The position numbers and the translations under genes are program-made. From Symbiodinium natans (Eukaryota > Sar > Dinophyceae > Suessiales > Symbiodiniaceae): a DNA stretch of 64,000 nucleotides. Positions 10,480-22,618 of the stretch are shown here, in pieces; within the stretch, counting starts at the first letter, position 1; each line of letters starts with the position of its first letter. The DNA is taken from contig CAJNDS010002768.1 of NCBI GenBank assembly GCA_905221605.1, forward strand, positions 201,501-265,500, written 5' to 3'. The notes beneath the pieces were generated by a model, which had not been told where the DNA came from, searched no databases, and saw only the letters and a program-made list of their open reading frames with translations.

Positions 10480-12330
10480 TACATTAATTCATTTAATTCA
10501 TTTAATTCTGCAGCCAAGTCGCCCCGAATTAAATGAATTAAATGAATTAATTAGTTAATGCATTTAATTCATTTAATTCTCCAGGCAAGGCCCCGAATTA
10601 AATGAATTAAATGAATTAATTAATTAGTTCATTTAATTCATTTAATTCTCCCGGCAAGGCCCCGAATTTAATGAATTAAATGAATTAATTAATTAATTCA
10701 TTTAATTCATTTAATTCATTTAATACATTTAATTCTGTAAATGGCCTGAGATCTCCCGTCCAGAGGCTCGATTTAATTCATTTAATTCATTTAATTCTCC
10801 AGGCAAGGCCCCGAATTAAATGAATTAAATGAATTAATTAATTAATTCATTTAATTCATTTAATTCTCCGGGCAAGGCCCCGAATTAAATGAATTAAATG
10901 AATTAAATCGGGCCCCTCTTATCCGAGATCCCAGGCTATTTAAAGAATTAAATGAATTAAATGAATTAAATGAATTAAATGAATTAATTAATTCATTTAA
11001 TTCATTTAATTCATTTAATTCTCCAGGCAAGGCCCCGAATTAAATGAATTAAATGAATTAATTAATTAATTCATTTAATTCATTTAATTCTCCCGGCAAG
11101 GCCCCGAATTAAATGAATTAAATGAATTAATTAATTAATTCATTTAATTCATTTAATTCATGTAAATGGCCTGAGATCTCCCGTCCAGAGGCTCGATTTA
11201 ATTCATTTAATTCATTTAATTCTCCAGGCAAGGCCCCGAATTAAATGAATTAAATGAATTAATTAATTAATTCATTTAATTCATTTAATTCTCCCGGCAA
11301 GGCCCCGAATTAAATGAATTAAATGAATTAATTAATTAATTCATTTAATTCATTTAATTCATTTAATACATTTAATACATTTAATTCTGTAAATGGCCTG
11401 AGATCTCCCGTCCAGAGGCTCGATTTAATTCATTTAATTCATTTAATTCTCCAGGCAAGGCCCCGAATTAAATGAATTCAATGAATGAAGTAATTAATTC
11501 ATTTAATCCATTTAATTCTTTGAATTCTTTAAATGGGATGGGATCTCTGAGACGGGGAGGCCCGATTTAATTCATTTAATTCATTTAATTCATTTAATTC
11601 ATTTAATTCATTTAATTCATTTAATTCATTTAATTCATTTAATTCATTTAATTCATTTAATTCATGTAAATGGCCTGAGATCTCCCGTCCAGAGGCTCGA
11701 TTTAATTCATTTAATTCATTAAATGAATTAAATGAATTAATTAATTAATTCATTTAATTCATTTAATTCTCCGGCCAAGGCCCCGAATTACATAAATTTA
11801 ATTAATTAATTAATTAGTTAGTTAATTAATTAATTCATTTAATTCATTTAATTCTCCGGCCAAGGCCCCGAATTAAATGAAATAAATGAATTAGTTATTT
11901 AATGCATTTAATTCTCCGGCCAAGGCCCCGAATTAAATGAATTAAAATTAATTAAATCAGGCATCCTTCTCCGAGATCCCAGGCCATTTAAAGAATTAAA
12001 TGAATTAGTTAATTAATTCATGTAATTCATTTAATTCTCCGGCCAAGGCCCCGAATTAAATTAATTAAATGAATTAATTAAACAATTCATTTAATTCATT
12101 TAATTCATTTAATTCATTTAATTCATTTAATTGATTTAATTCTTTAAATGGCTTGGGATCTCTGATACGGGGGGCCCGATTTAATTCCTTTAATTCATTT
12201 TATTCTCAGGACAAGGCCCCGAATTAAATGAGTCCCATGAATTAAAGCGTGCCCCTTCTCAGAGATCCCAGGCCATTTAAAGAAATTCATTTACTTCCTT
12301 AAATGGCCTGAGATCTTCGAGACAGGGGCC
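10480..12330. repeat. ATTAAATGA/TTCATTTAA palindromic satellite
   Basis: About 1.85 kb built from the 9-mer ATTAAATGA and its complement. Islands of CTCCAGGCAAGGCCCCG alternate with the 9-mer in units of roughly 70 bp. A second spacer, GGCCTGAGATCTCCCGTCCA, recurs near 10745, 11168, 11395 and 11672. Its reversed relative GAGATCCCAGGC occurs near 10924. Strongly palindromic and AT-rich; ends abruptly at both sides. No coding potential. Confidence 0.95.
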
Positions 12331-12359
12331 CGACACGGGAGACGGCCTCTCTCTCTCGG

Positions 12360-15300
12360 CATAGGAACCGAAAGAGCCTCGCTTTTGTTAAAAAGAGACC
12401 GCAATCCGAGGAGCTTTCTCATGCTTGCTTCGTAGAGCTCCTCTATCTCTTGTGAGACAGCTCCTCTATCTGTTGGTTGATAGGAAACTCATTCTCTTGT
12501 TAAGAAGTTCTTCTTTATTCGCGTGGAACATGAAGGACCTCCTGTTTCTCTGAAAGAGCCCCCCCCCCCCCCCGTAGCTTCTCATTCCATTTCAAGGATA
12601 TTGGGGCATCACTATTTCTTAGGAGCGCTGTCATTTCTTTCTGATGTCCACTTAACAAGGCACAGATAAAGACCCTCTCTCGTTTCCTATGAGGGCCTAG
12701 AGCTGTCTCATGTTTCTTAACGAAACTTTAGAAACAGGAAGCCCTTCATGGTTTAGTACAAAGTAGAGCAGCTGAGTCATGTCCGATTAAGAGGAGCGCC
12801 TTCAGTTTCTATTCATAGGAAGAGAAAGGGGCTCACTTCTTCAAGCAGAAGAAAGGCTCTTTCGTAAGAGGCAACGGAGCTCTGCGATTTTCTAACAGGG
12901 AGGCAAGGGCGAGAGCCCCCCGCCCCCGCTCATGACTTGTTGACGAGAAGAGAAGATAGAAGAACTTGCTTTTTCATCGGGCTCTGTCACAAGAGGTAGG
13001 TACGTAGAGAACGTTCTCATTTCCTGCGAAGAGATATAGCGATTTCTGGAGCCAAGCTCTATGCCATGTAACAGACAGAGATCGAGGAGCTCCACCGTTT
13101 CATTTCCAGAGAAAAGGCAGAAGAGCTCCTTCGCAAGAGGCAGAGTGGCTCTGTCGTTCAACTTTTTGAAGAGTGTATGAAGAGACACATCAATTCTTTG
13201 AGTTCTTTCGAGACTTCGCTACAGAGGAGCTCTTTCGTAGCAGGCAGGGGAGCCCTGTCATGTCTTGAAAAATTTAGAGGGGCTCTTCATGTCTCACTAA
13301 ACGATCGCAGAGCCACCTCAAACAAAGACGCAGGAGCTCTTCTTGCCCTTGAAGAGCTCAAAGAGTATCTTCTAGTGGAACATGAAGGACCTCTTTCTCT
13401 GATGAATGAGCCCCTCCATCCTTTACAGGAAACGAAAGCGCTTTTTTGCCCAGTAGCTGCCTCATTCCATTTTCAAAGGTAATGTGGCGTCAGAATTTCT
13501 TTGAAGCGCTGTCATTTCCTAGAAAGATAGATGTGCCTTCTGATGTCCACTTTTTCAAGGCACAGATAGAGATGATCTCCCGTTTCCTATGAAGGCCTAG
13601 AGTTCTCTCATGTCTCATAGCGAAACTTAGAAACAGGAAGCCGTTCACGGTCTCGTACAAAATAGAGCAGCTGAGTCATGTCCGACTAAGAGGAGCGCCT
13701 TCATTTTCTATTCATAGGAAGAGAAAGGGGCTCACTTCTTCAAGCAGAAGAAAGCTCTTTCGTAAAAGGCAGAGGAGGTCTCTCGTGACCATGATACGGG
13801 CGCTCTTTCTGAAAAAGATGAAACACGAGCTTGCTCGCTCCCTAGGAAGAGCGAAACGAGTTTTCCAAGTTTTGATTACGAGGAGAGGAGCTCTTTCACA
13901 AGAGGTAGGTAGAGAACGTTCTCATTTCCTGCGGAGAGATATAGCGTTTTCTGGAGCCAAGCTCTATACCATGTAAAAGACAGAGATCGAGGAGCTCTAC
14001 CATTTCTTTGCTAGAGGTAAAGGAGCTTTGTGAGTTTTCAAAAGGCAGAAGAGCTCCTTCGCAAGAGGCAGAGGAGCTCTGTCGTTCACTTTTTTTGAAG
14101 GGTGTATGAAGAGACACAGGGGCTTCCGGGGCCAGTTCATTTTTTAAAAGATAGCCGAGCTTTCTCATAAGAGATACAAGAGCTTTTCTCTCTGAATCTC
14201 TTGTGAGATAGCTCCTATATCTCTGCTTTTCGGCGTAGGAACTGAAAGAGCCTCGTCTTGTTTTAGGAAAGGAAAACGCGCCCCGAGGAGCTTTCTCATT
14301 CCTGCTTCTCCTAGAAAGGAATAGAGGAGCTCTTGCAGAAGCCTTTCCAGAGATCAAGAAGCTTTCTTATGCACTTGAGCTCAGTGATTGCCTATTGAGT
14401 GATGAGGAGCTCTTTCGTCTCAGGCAGGGGGGCCCTGCCTGTCATGTCTTGAGAATTTATAGGAGCTCTCTCATGTTATGTTGGGAGATAGAGGGGGCTC
14501 TTCATTTCTTAGCAAATGATAGCAGAGCTACCTCTACAACATGCAGCAGCTCTTTTCTTTCCCTGAAGAGGTGCTGAAGCTCAAGCAGTAGAGGAGTGGT
14601 CGTAGAGCTCCTGTATCTTTTGTGAGACAGCTCCTCTATCTTTTGGTTGATAGGAAGCTCATTCTCTTATGAGGGAGTTCGTCTATCTTCGAGCGGAACA
14701 TGAAGGACCCCCTCTTTCTCTGATGAAAAAGCCCCTCCATCTTTTATGGGAAATGAAAGCGCTCCTCCCACCCCCCCCCCCCCCCCCCCAGTAGCTTTCT
14801 CGTTCCGTTCAAGGTACTGGGGCGTCACTATTTCTTAGGAGCGCTGTCATTTCCTAGAAGATAGATGTGCTTTCTAATATCCACTTAAGAAGGCACAGTA
14901 GTTTCCAATTAAGGCCTAGAGAAGAAGCTGAGAAGCTGCCTCATGTGACAGGGCGAAATATTAGACACCGCTACAAAATAGAGCAGCTCTGTCACGTCCA
15001 GGAGCACCTTTCATTTCCCGTTCATAGAAAGAGAGAGAGGGGCTCTGTCACTCCGAGAAAGACATAGAAGAGCTCTCTCATGCAAGAGTTAAAGATACAT
15101 AAAGGAGCTCTCTCATTGAAGACACATAAGGAAGTTCTCTGATTGCCTATTAATCGCTAGAGAACCTGTCCTCACTTTTTCAAGTAGAAGAAAGGCTCTT
15201 TCGTAGCTCTGTCATTTCCTAAAAAAGAGTTAAGGACGGAAGCCCTCTCATGACTTGTTGACGAAAAGGATAGAAGAGCTTGCTCATTGTGCATTAGGAG

Positions 15301-15960
15301 GTGGCGGGGCCCTTTCATAAGAGGCAAGGGCGCTTTCTCGTTTCCGATCATAGAGGACCTCTGTCATTCCTATTAAGCGATAAAGGATGTCTCTCGCGAC
15401 CTTCTATTTGGTAGAGACCCTCTTTTCCGAAAAAAGATAGCCGTAGAGGAGCTTGCTCATGCCCCATTAAGAGCCAGAGGAGTTTCCGTAGTTTTGATTG
15501 CGAGGTAGAGGAGCTCTTTCGCAAGCGGTAGGTAGAGAACGATCTCATTTCTTGCAAAGAGATAGAGGAGCCTGCGAATCATAGTAGCTCCCTATTTGCT
15601 TTCAAGAGGTACAAGAGCTTTTTGAATTTACTAAGGGCAGAGGAACTCTTTTGCAACAAACAAAGAGCTCTATCTGTCATCATTTTTATTAAGAGATAGC
15701 CGTTTCCTAGAAGATAAACGAGATTGTTCATGTCCCATTGTACAAAAGGCAGAGATACAGAAACTATCTCGCTTCTGCTGAAGACCTAGAGGCTCATGAA
15801 GAAGTGAAAAAAGAGACGTGTGCATGTCATACTAAAAGATTAAGCAGCTCTGTCATGCCCATTAAATTTTAAGGGCCACCTTTCATTTGCTATCGGAAAT
15901 ACAGCATGGTTTCTCATGCCCTACTCAGCAATAAAAGCTTTCTTCCTGCTTAGTAAGAGA
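12360..15960. repeat. AG-rich large tandem repeat region
   Basis: Long diverged repeats rich in GAGCTC and AGAGGAGCTCTTTC motifs. A block of several hundred bp recurs about three times (starting near 12435, 13340 and 14605). Each copy carries landmarks such as GAACATGAAGGACC, a poly-C or equivalent tract, GGAGCGCTGTCATTTC and GATAGATGTGC. Open frames of 60-150 codons appear on both strands but are explained by stop-poor repeat composition. No recognisable protein. Confidence 0.75.
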
Positions 15961-15964
15961 CAGA

Positions 15965-16645
15965 GGACCGGAGCTCAAAATTAGCTCCCAGAGCCCCCAG
16001 AATTCAAAATTAATTCCCAGAAGCAAAAAACTAGCTCCCAGAGCTCAAATAGCTCCCGGAGCTCAAAATTAGCTCCCAGAACTCAAAATCAGGTCCCGGA
16101 GCTCAAAATTAGCTCCCGGAGCTCAAAATTAGCTCCCGGACTCCCGAAGCTCAAAATAAGCTCCCGGAGTTCAAAATTGACTTGCAGAAGAGCTCAAAAT
16201 TAGCTCCCCGGAGCTCAAAATCAACTCCTCGGAGCTCAAAATTAGCTCCCAAAGCTCAAAATTAGCTCCAATGCTCAAAATTAGCTCCGGAGCTCAAAAT
16301 GACCTCCCAGAGCTCAAAATTAGCTCCCGGAGCTGAAAATTAGCTCGCAAAGCTCAAAATTAGCTCCCAAAGCTCAAAATTGGCTTCCGGAGCTCAAAAT
16401 TAGCTCCCCAAGCTCACAAAAAGCTCCCGGAGCTCAAAATTAGCTCTTAACGCTCCCGGGGCTTAAAATTAGCTCCCAAAGCTCAAAATTAGCTCCCGAA
16501 ATTCAAAACTAGCTCGCGGAGCTCAAAATTAGCTCCCGGAGCTCAAAAGTAACTCCTCCCGGGTCCCGAGCTCAAAATTAGCTCCCAAAGCCCCAGAGCT
16601 CAAAATTAGCTCCCAGAGCTCAAAATTAACTCCCGGACCTCAAAA
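15965..16645. repeat. 20-bp GAGCTCAAAATTAGCTCCCG satellite
   Basis: About 30 degenerate tandem copies of GAGCTCAAAATTAGCTCCCG, following directly on the AG-rich repeat. Each unit contains two AGCT cores, so the array can fold on itself. No coding capacity. Confidence 0.95.
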
Positions 16646-16910
16646 GACGATTGTGTACTTAGGTATAAAGGAAATGGCCAAATAGACCCTAAAGGTCTCG
16701 GCCACATATATATATATATATATATAGGGGTGCTGGGTCTGGGCTTGGGGGGTCCGGCTTCGAGGGGTTTAAACCCTACCCCAACTCTTATGACATGCCA
16801 AGATGCATTCTCACAACGCCCGAAACCATGCCCTGCGTCCGGCTGTCGGATCACATATCCGCGACAAATCGAGATGCTGGAACCTGGGCAAGAGAATGAA
16901 CATAGTGCTC

Positions 16911-17225
16911 TCATGGCTGCTGATCGATGATGCCATGCATCACGGGTAAGCGGGTCAGGCTGGCAAGGCTGCACAGCCTAGTGGTCACTTCTGCCTGGGC
17001 ATCGGATCGCCCAAGCAGTCCGGGCGTGTCTATGTCGTCATCGCTCGGGCTCAAACATTCAGGGTCCAGAAAGCTCCTCATGACTGCAACCGTGCCGGCG
17101 GAGTACACTCACTGATCAGGCACTTCATGACACGCCTGGTCACTACCAGGGCTTTGCAGGTATCCCCGAGGTCCTTGGCCACCGCAGGGCTTTTAAGATG
17201 TATAAGGCACCAAGGCTTCAAACCC
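16911..17225 (-). CDS. Candidate exon(s), unidentified minus-strand protein
   Basis: The minus strand gives two adjoining protein-like stretches in different frames. 17225-17105 reads CLIHLKSPAVAKDLGDTCKA then LVVTRRVMKCLI. From 17075 downward it reads MRSFLDPECLSPSDDDIDTP then GLLGRSDAQAEVTTRLC. A donor-like GTGAGTG and an acceptor-like TTGCAG lie between, only about 30 bp apart, so either a very short intron or a frameshift separates them. A poly-C tract (17275-17330) and telomere repeats flank the region. No domain is recognised. Confidence 0.35.
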
Positions 17226-17230
17226 CCTAA

Positions 17231-17290
17231 ACAACGCACCCCCCCCCCACCCCCACCCCTCCCCCCCCGCCCCCTCCTCTGCCCCCCCCG

Positions 17291-17330
<40 letters not shown>
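17231..17330. repeat. Poly-C rich tract
   Basis: Low-complexity C-rich sequence ending in an uninterrupted C run of about 40. Confidence 0.9.
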
Positions 17331-17332
<2 letters not shown>

Positions 17333-17639
17333 AAAAAACAACCAACCAACCACCAAACCCCCTAACCTCACTCCCTGGGGTTTAGGATTTGGGTGTAGGG
17401 TTTAGGGTTTAGGCTCTAAGTCCAAGATCGTGAGCCAACAGCATGTTGGTCCCCGTTGCGGGGCCTGAACTCATGCGGCTTCTAAATCCCAAAACCTGAG
17501 CCCCGAACCTCTGAAGCGAGCCCAGAGCACGCGAGCTCCCCTAAATACGTAGGTTTCAACTAGGAATCCTACAAGGGGTTACCTTAGGGACGACATAGGA
17601 TTTAGGTACGGTCTATAGGTTAAGGGTCTAGGGTTTAGG

Positions 17640-18270
17640 GTGACTCCTATGATGATTTTCCCCGGAACTACCTCAAGGGAAAGTGTGCCCCACACCAGAA
17701 GCCCTAAAACCGTACACCACTGAACCCAAATACCCTATAAGACCCTAAGCCCTAAACTCCAAACTCCATGTCCCAAACCCTAACCCCAAAACCCTAAAAC
17801 CCTAAAAACCCTAAACCCAAAACCCCCAAAACCCTAAACCCTACACCCTAAACCCTAAAACCTAAACCCCCGAACACCCTAAACCCAAAACCCCCAAAAA
17901 CCCTAAACCCTAAACCCCCAAAACCCAAAACCCAAGACCCAAAACCCTAAACCCTAAACCCTAAACCCTGTACCCCAAGTCCCCCCGCGAAGCTGGAGAT
18001 GGCTGGAAGCCTGCACAGGCTCTCCCATCCCTAAGCCCTAAACTCTAGCCCTAAACCCTAAACCCTAAACCCTAAACCCTAAACCCTAAGCCCTAAACCC
18101 TAAACGGCTTGCTGATGAACCAAGGTGTAGTTGAGGGTCGTCAGCTGCGAAGCCATCTAACTTATTTCATGTATACATACTGTCTTTTCATTTGTGCTAA
18201 ATGAATTTCTTCATTGACCCGTTTTATTTGTATGTATCCTTACTTATCTTTATGTCTATATATGTATCTC

Positions 18271-18306
<36 letters not shown>

Positions 18307-20353
18307 TGTATGTATGTATGCTTATGTATTAATTTGTATATCGATAAGTGCATAGACTTTGATTGGGGTCCCGAACAGCCACGCAGTTGACGGGTTTCGA
18401 GGGCTGCTTGATGCTAGGTGGCTTAGGGTTTAGGGTTTAGGGTTTAGGGTTTAGGGTTTAGGGTTTAGGGTTTAGGGTTTAGGGTTTAGGGTTTAGGGTT
18501 TAGGGGCTTCCCTTGCTATGTTGCAGTATCTGGCTCCTGAAAGACACGCCCTGGGTTTCGGGTTTCGGGTTTATAGCATTTGCGGTTTAGGGTTTCTCCG
18601 ATGAGTCGAGAGGCTTTGAGGAAGGGGCTCATCATTGCGCTGAGTTTCCCAAGTCCCAAACGTAGCCCCCCAATGCTGGGCCTCAAACTGCCTCAGAAGC
18701 AGCCACGAGCGCCAGAACCCTAAACCCTAAACCCTAAACCCTAAACCCTAAACCCTAAACCCTAAACCCTAAACCCTAAATCCCAGACCCTAAGCCCCAA
18801 ACAGGAACTCTTGGGGCTTAGTAAGCCCTAGCCCCTAAGCCCCCAAAAACCCCAAACCCTAAACCCTAAACCCTAAACCCCAAACCCTAAACCCCAAACC
18901 CTAAACCCTAAGCCTAAACCCTAAATCCTGGTTAGACCATAAGCCCAGGGATTCAGTGTTTGCCGGGCTTAGGGCTTAGGGTTTAGACTTAGGGTTTAAC
19001 CCCATTTAGGACCTTCAAACCCTGAGCCCCCCCCTAACCCTAAACCCTAAACCCTAAGCCCTAAACCCTTAACCCTAAACCCTAAACCCTTAACCCTAAA
19101 CGCTGAACCAAAATCAACAACGCCTCAGACAAATGTTTGCGCATCAGGCGCAGGGCATCCCCATGGACGGCGTGGGACCTGGAATCCGACACGTTCAGGG
19201 TTCAGGGTTCAGGGTTCAGGGTTCAGGGTTCAGGGTTCAGGGTTCAGGGTTTAGGGTTTAGGGTTTAGGGTTTAATGTTCCAAAGTCATACAAGGTTCCG
19301 GGTTTGGTTTAGGGGTTTGGGGTTTAGGGTTTGGGGTTTAGGGTTGAGGGTTTCAAATCATGGTTGCAGGTCGAACCGCCACCACCCGTGCAAGAGTACG
19401 CATGTATATGTAATAAACCCTAAACATAAAACCCTAACCCCTAAACCCTAACCCCTAAACCCTAAACACTAAACCCTAAACCCTAGCCCCGGAACCCTAA
19501 ACCCTAAACCCTATAGATGGTATGCTAGAACACAGAAAAAGGAAGGCGTAACCCGCGAGGCGTGGAATCGACAGCTGTTGGTGTCCTAGGGTGAGTGGCA
19601 AGATCTTATCCTATCCTATAGCATCCCTAAACCCTAAACCCTAAACGCTAAACCCTAAACCCTTAACCCTAAACCCTAAAGTGGGGGGGGGGGGGGGTGT
19701 TCACACTTACAGGGGGTTTAATCGATCTGTGGGCTGTAGGGTTTAGGGTTTCGGATTTAGCCTAACCCTTCATCAACCCTAAACCCTAAACCCTAAACCC
19801 TAAACCCTAAACCCTAAACCCTAAACCCTAAACCCTAAACTCTACGTTTAGGCGCGAGCCCGGGATGGTCTCGTGCGCCTCGATGACTCCCCCATGTTTC
19901 CCCAATCATTCGGGGTGACCCTAAACCGTAAACCTGTGTTCCAGGGTTTAGGGTTTAGGGTTTAGGGTTTGGGGTTTAGGGTTGACAAGAGGACTTCAAA
20001 ACAGGAACCTTCCTAGCTCCAGGGTTCAGGGTTTAGGGTGTTGCTTGTTTGTCGGTCTTTCTTCGACTGGCGGCTTTAGATCAGCATGAGATATGCGGAT
20101 GCAGACTTCAGAGGTTGTGGAAACCCCTAAACCCTAAACCCTAAACCCTAAACCCTAAACCCTAAACCCTAAGCCCTAAACCCTAAACCCTACACCCTAA
20201 ACCCTAAACCCTAAACCCTCAACGAGTCACAGCTGTCGGGGGCGTGCCTGTCATGCTGGTCGCGGAGCACGAAGAGCAGCTTCGGCTGAATTCGGCACAC
20301 CTGGGAGGGGGCGTGGCCACGCCGAATTGGTGCTCCACTTTAAAAAAAGCCAG
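17640..20353. other. Series of exon-sized islands between heptamer arrays, strand unresolved
   Basis: Unique islands at 17643-17700, 18105-18180, 18500-18550, 18598-18717, 19113-19197, 19369-19415, 19513-19600, 19853-19915 and 20221-20350 are separated by TTTAGGG/CCCTAAA blocks. Plus readings look protein-like, for example DSYDDFPRNYLKGKCAPHQK, MSREALRKGLIIALSF, RWYARTQKKEGVTREAWNRQ and RVTAVGGVPVMLVAEHEEQ. The last island is also open on minus. A (TATG)n microsatellite lies at 18276-18322. The layout matches the anchored genes further right, so a multi-exon gene is likely, but strand and product are open. Confidence 0.35.
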
Positions 20354-20525
20354 GGTTTAGGGTTTAGGGTTTAGGGTTTAGGGTTTAGGTTTAGGGTTTA
20401 GGGTTTAGGGTTTAGGGTTTAGGGTTTAGCGTTTAGGGTTTAGGGTTTAGGGTTTAGGGTTTAGGGTTTAGGGTTTAGGGTTTAGGGTTTAGGGTTTAGG
20501 GTTTAGGGTTTAGGGTTTAGGGTTT
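20353..20525 (+). repeat. Long TTTAGGG array
   Basis: About 24 nearly perfect TTTAGGG units with one TTTAGCG and one shortened unit. Confidence 0.98.
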
Positions 20526-20851
20526 AAGGCCCTCCTACTTGGCCAACATCCCTAAACCCCCCTAAACCTTAAAGAGGGGGGCTCCCCTTGCACAGCTGCA
20601 AGTAAACACCAAAGGTAGGTGTGCGAGCGGCACGTCGGGCAGGACTGTAGCATATTCCAACGAGGGCCAAGAACCCAACGCAGGAGCCCTAACCCTGCAC
20701 CCTCAACCCTCAACCCTACTGAATTTCTTACTAGGATGGCCCTTCACACCCTCTGGAAAATACTTCAACATACGATCTTCCTAAGCCCAATAAAAAAACA
20801 TGAAATATTCCAAGGGCCTATCTAGTTTATAGGGTTCAGGGTGGCAGGTTG

Positions 20852-20932
20852 AGATGTTCCCCCCTATACTAACAGTCCTTAATCGGGATCATGGTACCCG
20901 CTATTGATAATTCAGTAAAAAGGGGAGAATCC
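20852..20932. mobile_element. Palindromic element, family C, copy 2 (decayed)
   Basis: Left arm AGATGTTCCCCCCTATACTA then ACAGTCCTTAATCGGGAT is well kept; the right arm (AAAAAGGGGAGAATCCC) is eroded. Confidence 0.6.
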
Positions 20933-21319
20933 CTACACCCTAAACCCTAAACCCTAAACCCTAAACCCTAAACCCCGAAAAAAAAAGGCGGAACGCCCCA
21001 CATGATAGGGTTCAGGGTTACGGGGTGCCTTTCTTTCGAGTTCCCTAAACCCTAGCCCTAAACCCTAAACCCTAAACCCTAAACCCTAAACCCTAAACCC
21101 CGAAAAAAGAAGGGGGAACGCTTCGAGTTCTTGCGTGTTCTTGGGATAAGGTGCCTTGAGGTGCTGCATGGCAAAGAGGCAGACCTGTCACAGCAGGGCT
21201 CGTCACCGAGGTTGCAGGGATGAAAGTTTAGGGTTTAGGGTTTAGGGTTTAGGGTTTAGGGTTTAGGGTTTAGGGTTTAGGGTTTAGGGTTTAGGGCTAG
21301 GGTTTAGGGTACTCGTAAC

Positions 21320-21440
21320 AAGACCCAGGAGAAACCTAGGAATAAAACGGGTGCCCTTTTTGGCATTTTGGTTTAAGGGGGTTTGTAAGGGAACCCAAAC
21401 CCTACAAAAAAGGGAATAGAAACCTACCCTGGAACCTAGT
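21320..21440. mobile_element. Element family B copy
   Basis: About 120 bp: GACCCAGGAGAAACCTAGGA ... GGTGCCCTTTTTGG ... GGTTTAAGGGGGTTTGTAAG ... AAAAAAGGGAATAGAAACCTAC ... GGAACCTAG. Related copies at 28228, 36413, 45586 and 56067, and split copies around 7283-7497 and 46508-47605. Non-coding; ends near-complementary (CCTAGG/CTAGG). Confidence 0.75.
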
Positions 21441-22048
21441 GATAAGTTACTGTGAGTTTTTTATTCTTTGTTTTGATTTGGATGTTTTTTGTTTGCCGTT
21501 GGCCTTTTCCCGGCAGCTCTTTACGAGTAGGTACGGTATTTGGAGGGGCCCCTCTCAAAAAAAACACTTCATCCACATACCCTATCATTCCTTGATGCTC
21601 ATACCTTATCTACCTCAGTCAGTAGCGGCCAAATAGCCCCTAAGTTGTAGGGTCTTTAAGGGAGAGGGGTTCCAGGGGGTAGGTAGCTTGCTCTAGAGCT
21701 GCGTGCAGCAAATTTCAAGCGTGGGTCTCCGCGGTGGCACGGTCCCAAACCCTACATAAACCCCATAAAAAAGAGGGTTCGGGTTTCGGGTTTCGGGTTT
21801 AGGGTTTAGGGTTTCGGGTTTCGGGTTCAACCCTAGGGCCCGTAGACTCCTGAAAGTAGGGGTGTAGGGTTGAGGGTTGAGGCTTCCGGACTGACAGCTT
21901 AAGTGATGGACAGTACTCCGTCTTCACCCCTAAAAAAATCGCTTAAAAGGTATATATACACATATGTTATATAATTACTTTATTTATCTACTTGTATGAA
22001 TAAAAAAGATATTATATATATATATATAAATTTATATATATATATATG

Positions 22049-22079
22049 GGGCCCTCATTCCCTACTAAGAACCAGCCGT
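22049..22079. mobile_element. Half copy of palindromic element family D
   Basis: GGGCCCTCATTCCCTACTAA then GAACCAGCC matches one arm of the full hairpin at 57901-58000. It follows a (TA)n tract and directly precedes a candidate exon. Confidence 0.65.
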
Positions 22080-22373
22080 CAGGGGTTTCAGGTCTCGGGC
22101 GACTGGGATGTAGGGCCTAGGCACAGGACTTCAGTGGCCAATCTGTCGCCATCTCTACTTCTGCTTAAACAAGGTTTAGGGTTTAGGGTTTAGGGTTTAG
22201 GGTTTAGGGTTTAGGGTTTAGGGTTTAGGGTTTAGGGTTTAGGGTTTAGGGTTTAGGGTTTAGGGTGTCTAGCCGACCCGATGCCCTATGCCCTAACCCC
22301 TATGCCCCGAAACTCCTAAACATCTAAACCCGCAACCAAGATTGTAGGGCTTTAAGGTGTCGGATGTAGGAGA

Positions 22374-22618
22374 CCTAAACCCTAAACCCTAAACCCTAAA
22401 CCCTAAACCCTAAACCCTAAACCCTAAACCCTAAACCCTAAACCCTAAACCCTAAACCCTAAACCCTAAACCCTAAACCCTAAACCCTAAACCCTAAACC
22501 CTAAACCCTAAACCCTAAACCCTAAACCCTAAACCCTAAACCCGAACCCTAAACCCTAAACCCTAAACCCTAAACCCTAAACCCTAAACCCTAAACCCTA
22601 AACCCTAAACCCTAAACC
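22374..22618 (-). repeat. Longest CCCTAAA array
   Basis: About 35 units, almost perfectly canonical CCCTAAA with a single 6-nt interruption near 22543. Confidence 0.98.

Larger units (their letters stand above)
20530..22170. other. Heptamer-rich region with unassigned islands
   Basis: Islands at 20615-20695 (plus VCERHVGQDCSIFQRG), 21122-21213 (plus RFEFLRVLGIRCLEVLHGKE) and 22108-22172 (plus VSGDWDVGPRHRTSVANLSP) are candidate exons. The last is bounded by GTTTCAG|G and CAAG|GTTTAGGG, so its donor would be supplied by the telomere-type array. Antisense frames are also open for the second. Confidence 0.3.

Noticed and set aside
10480-12330. CRISPR-like array (regular repeats with spacers)
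   Set aside because: The intervals are themselves repeated and palindromic, and the context is eukaryotic; it is a satellite.
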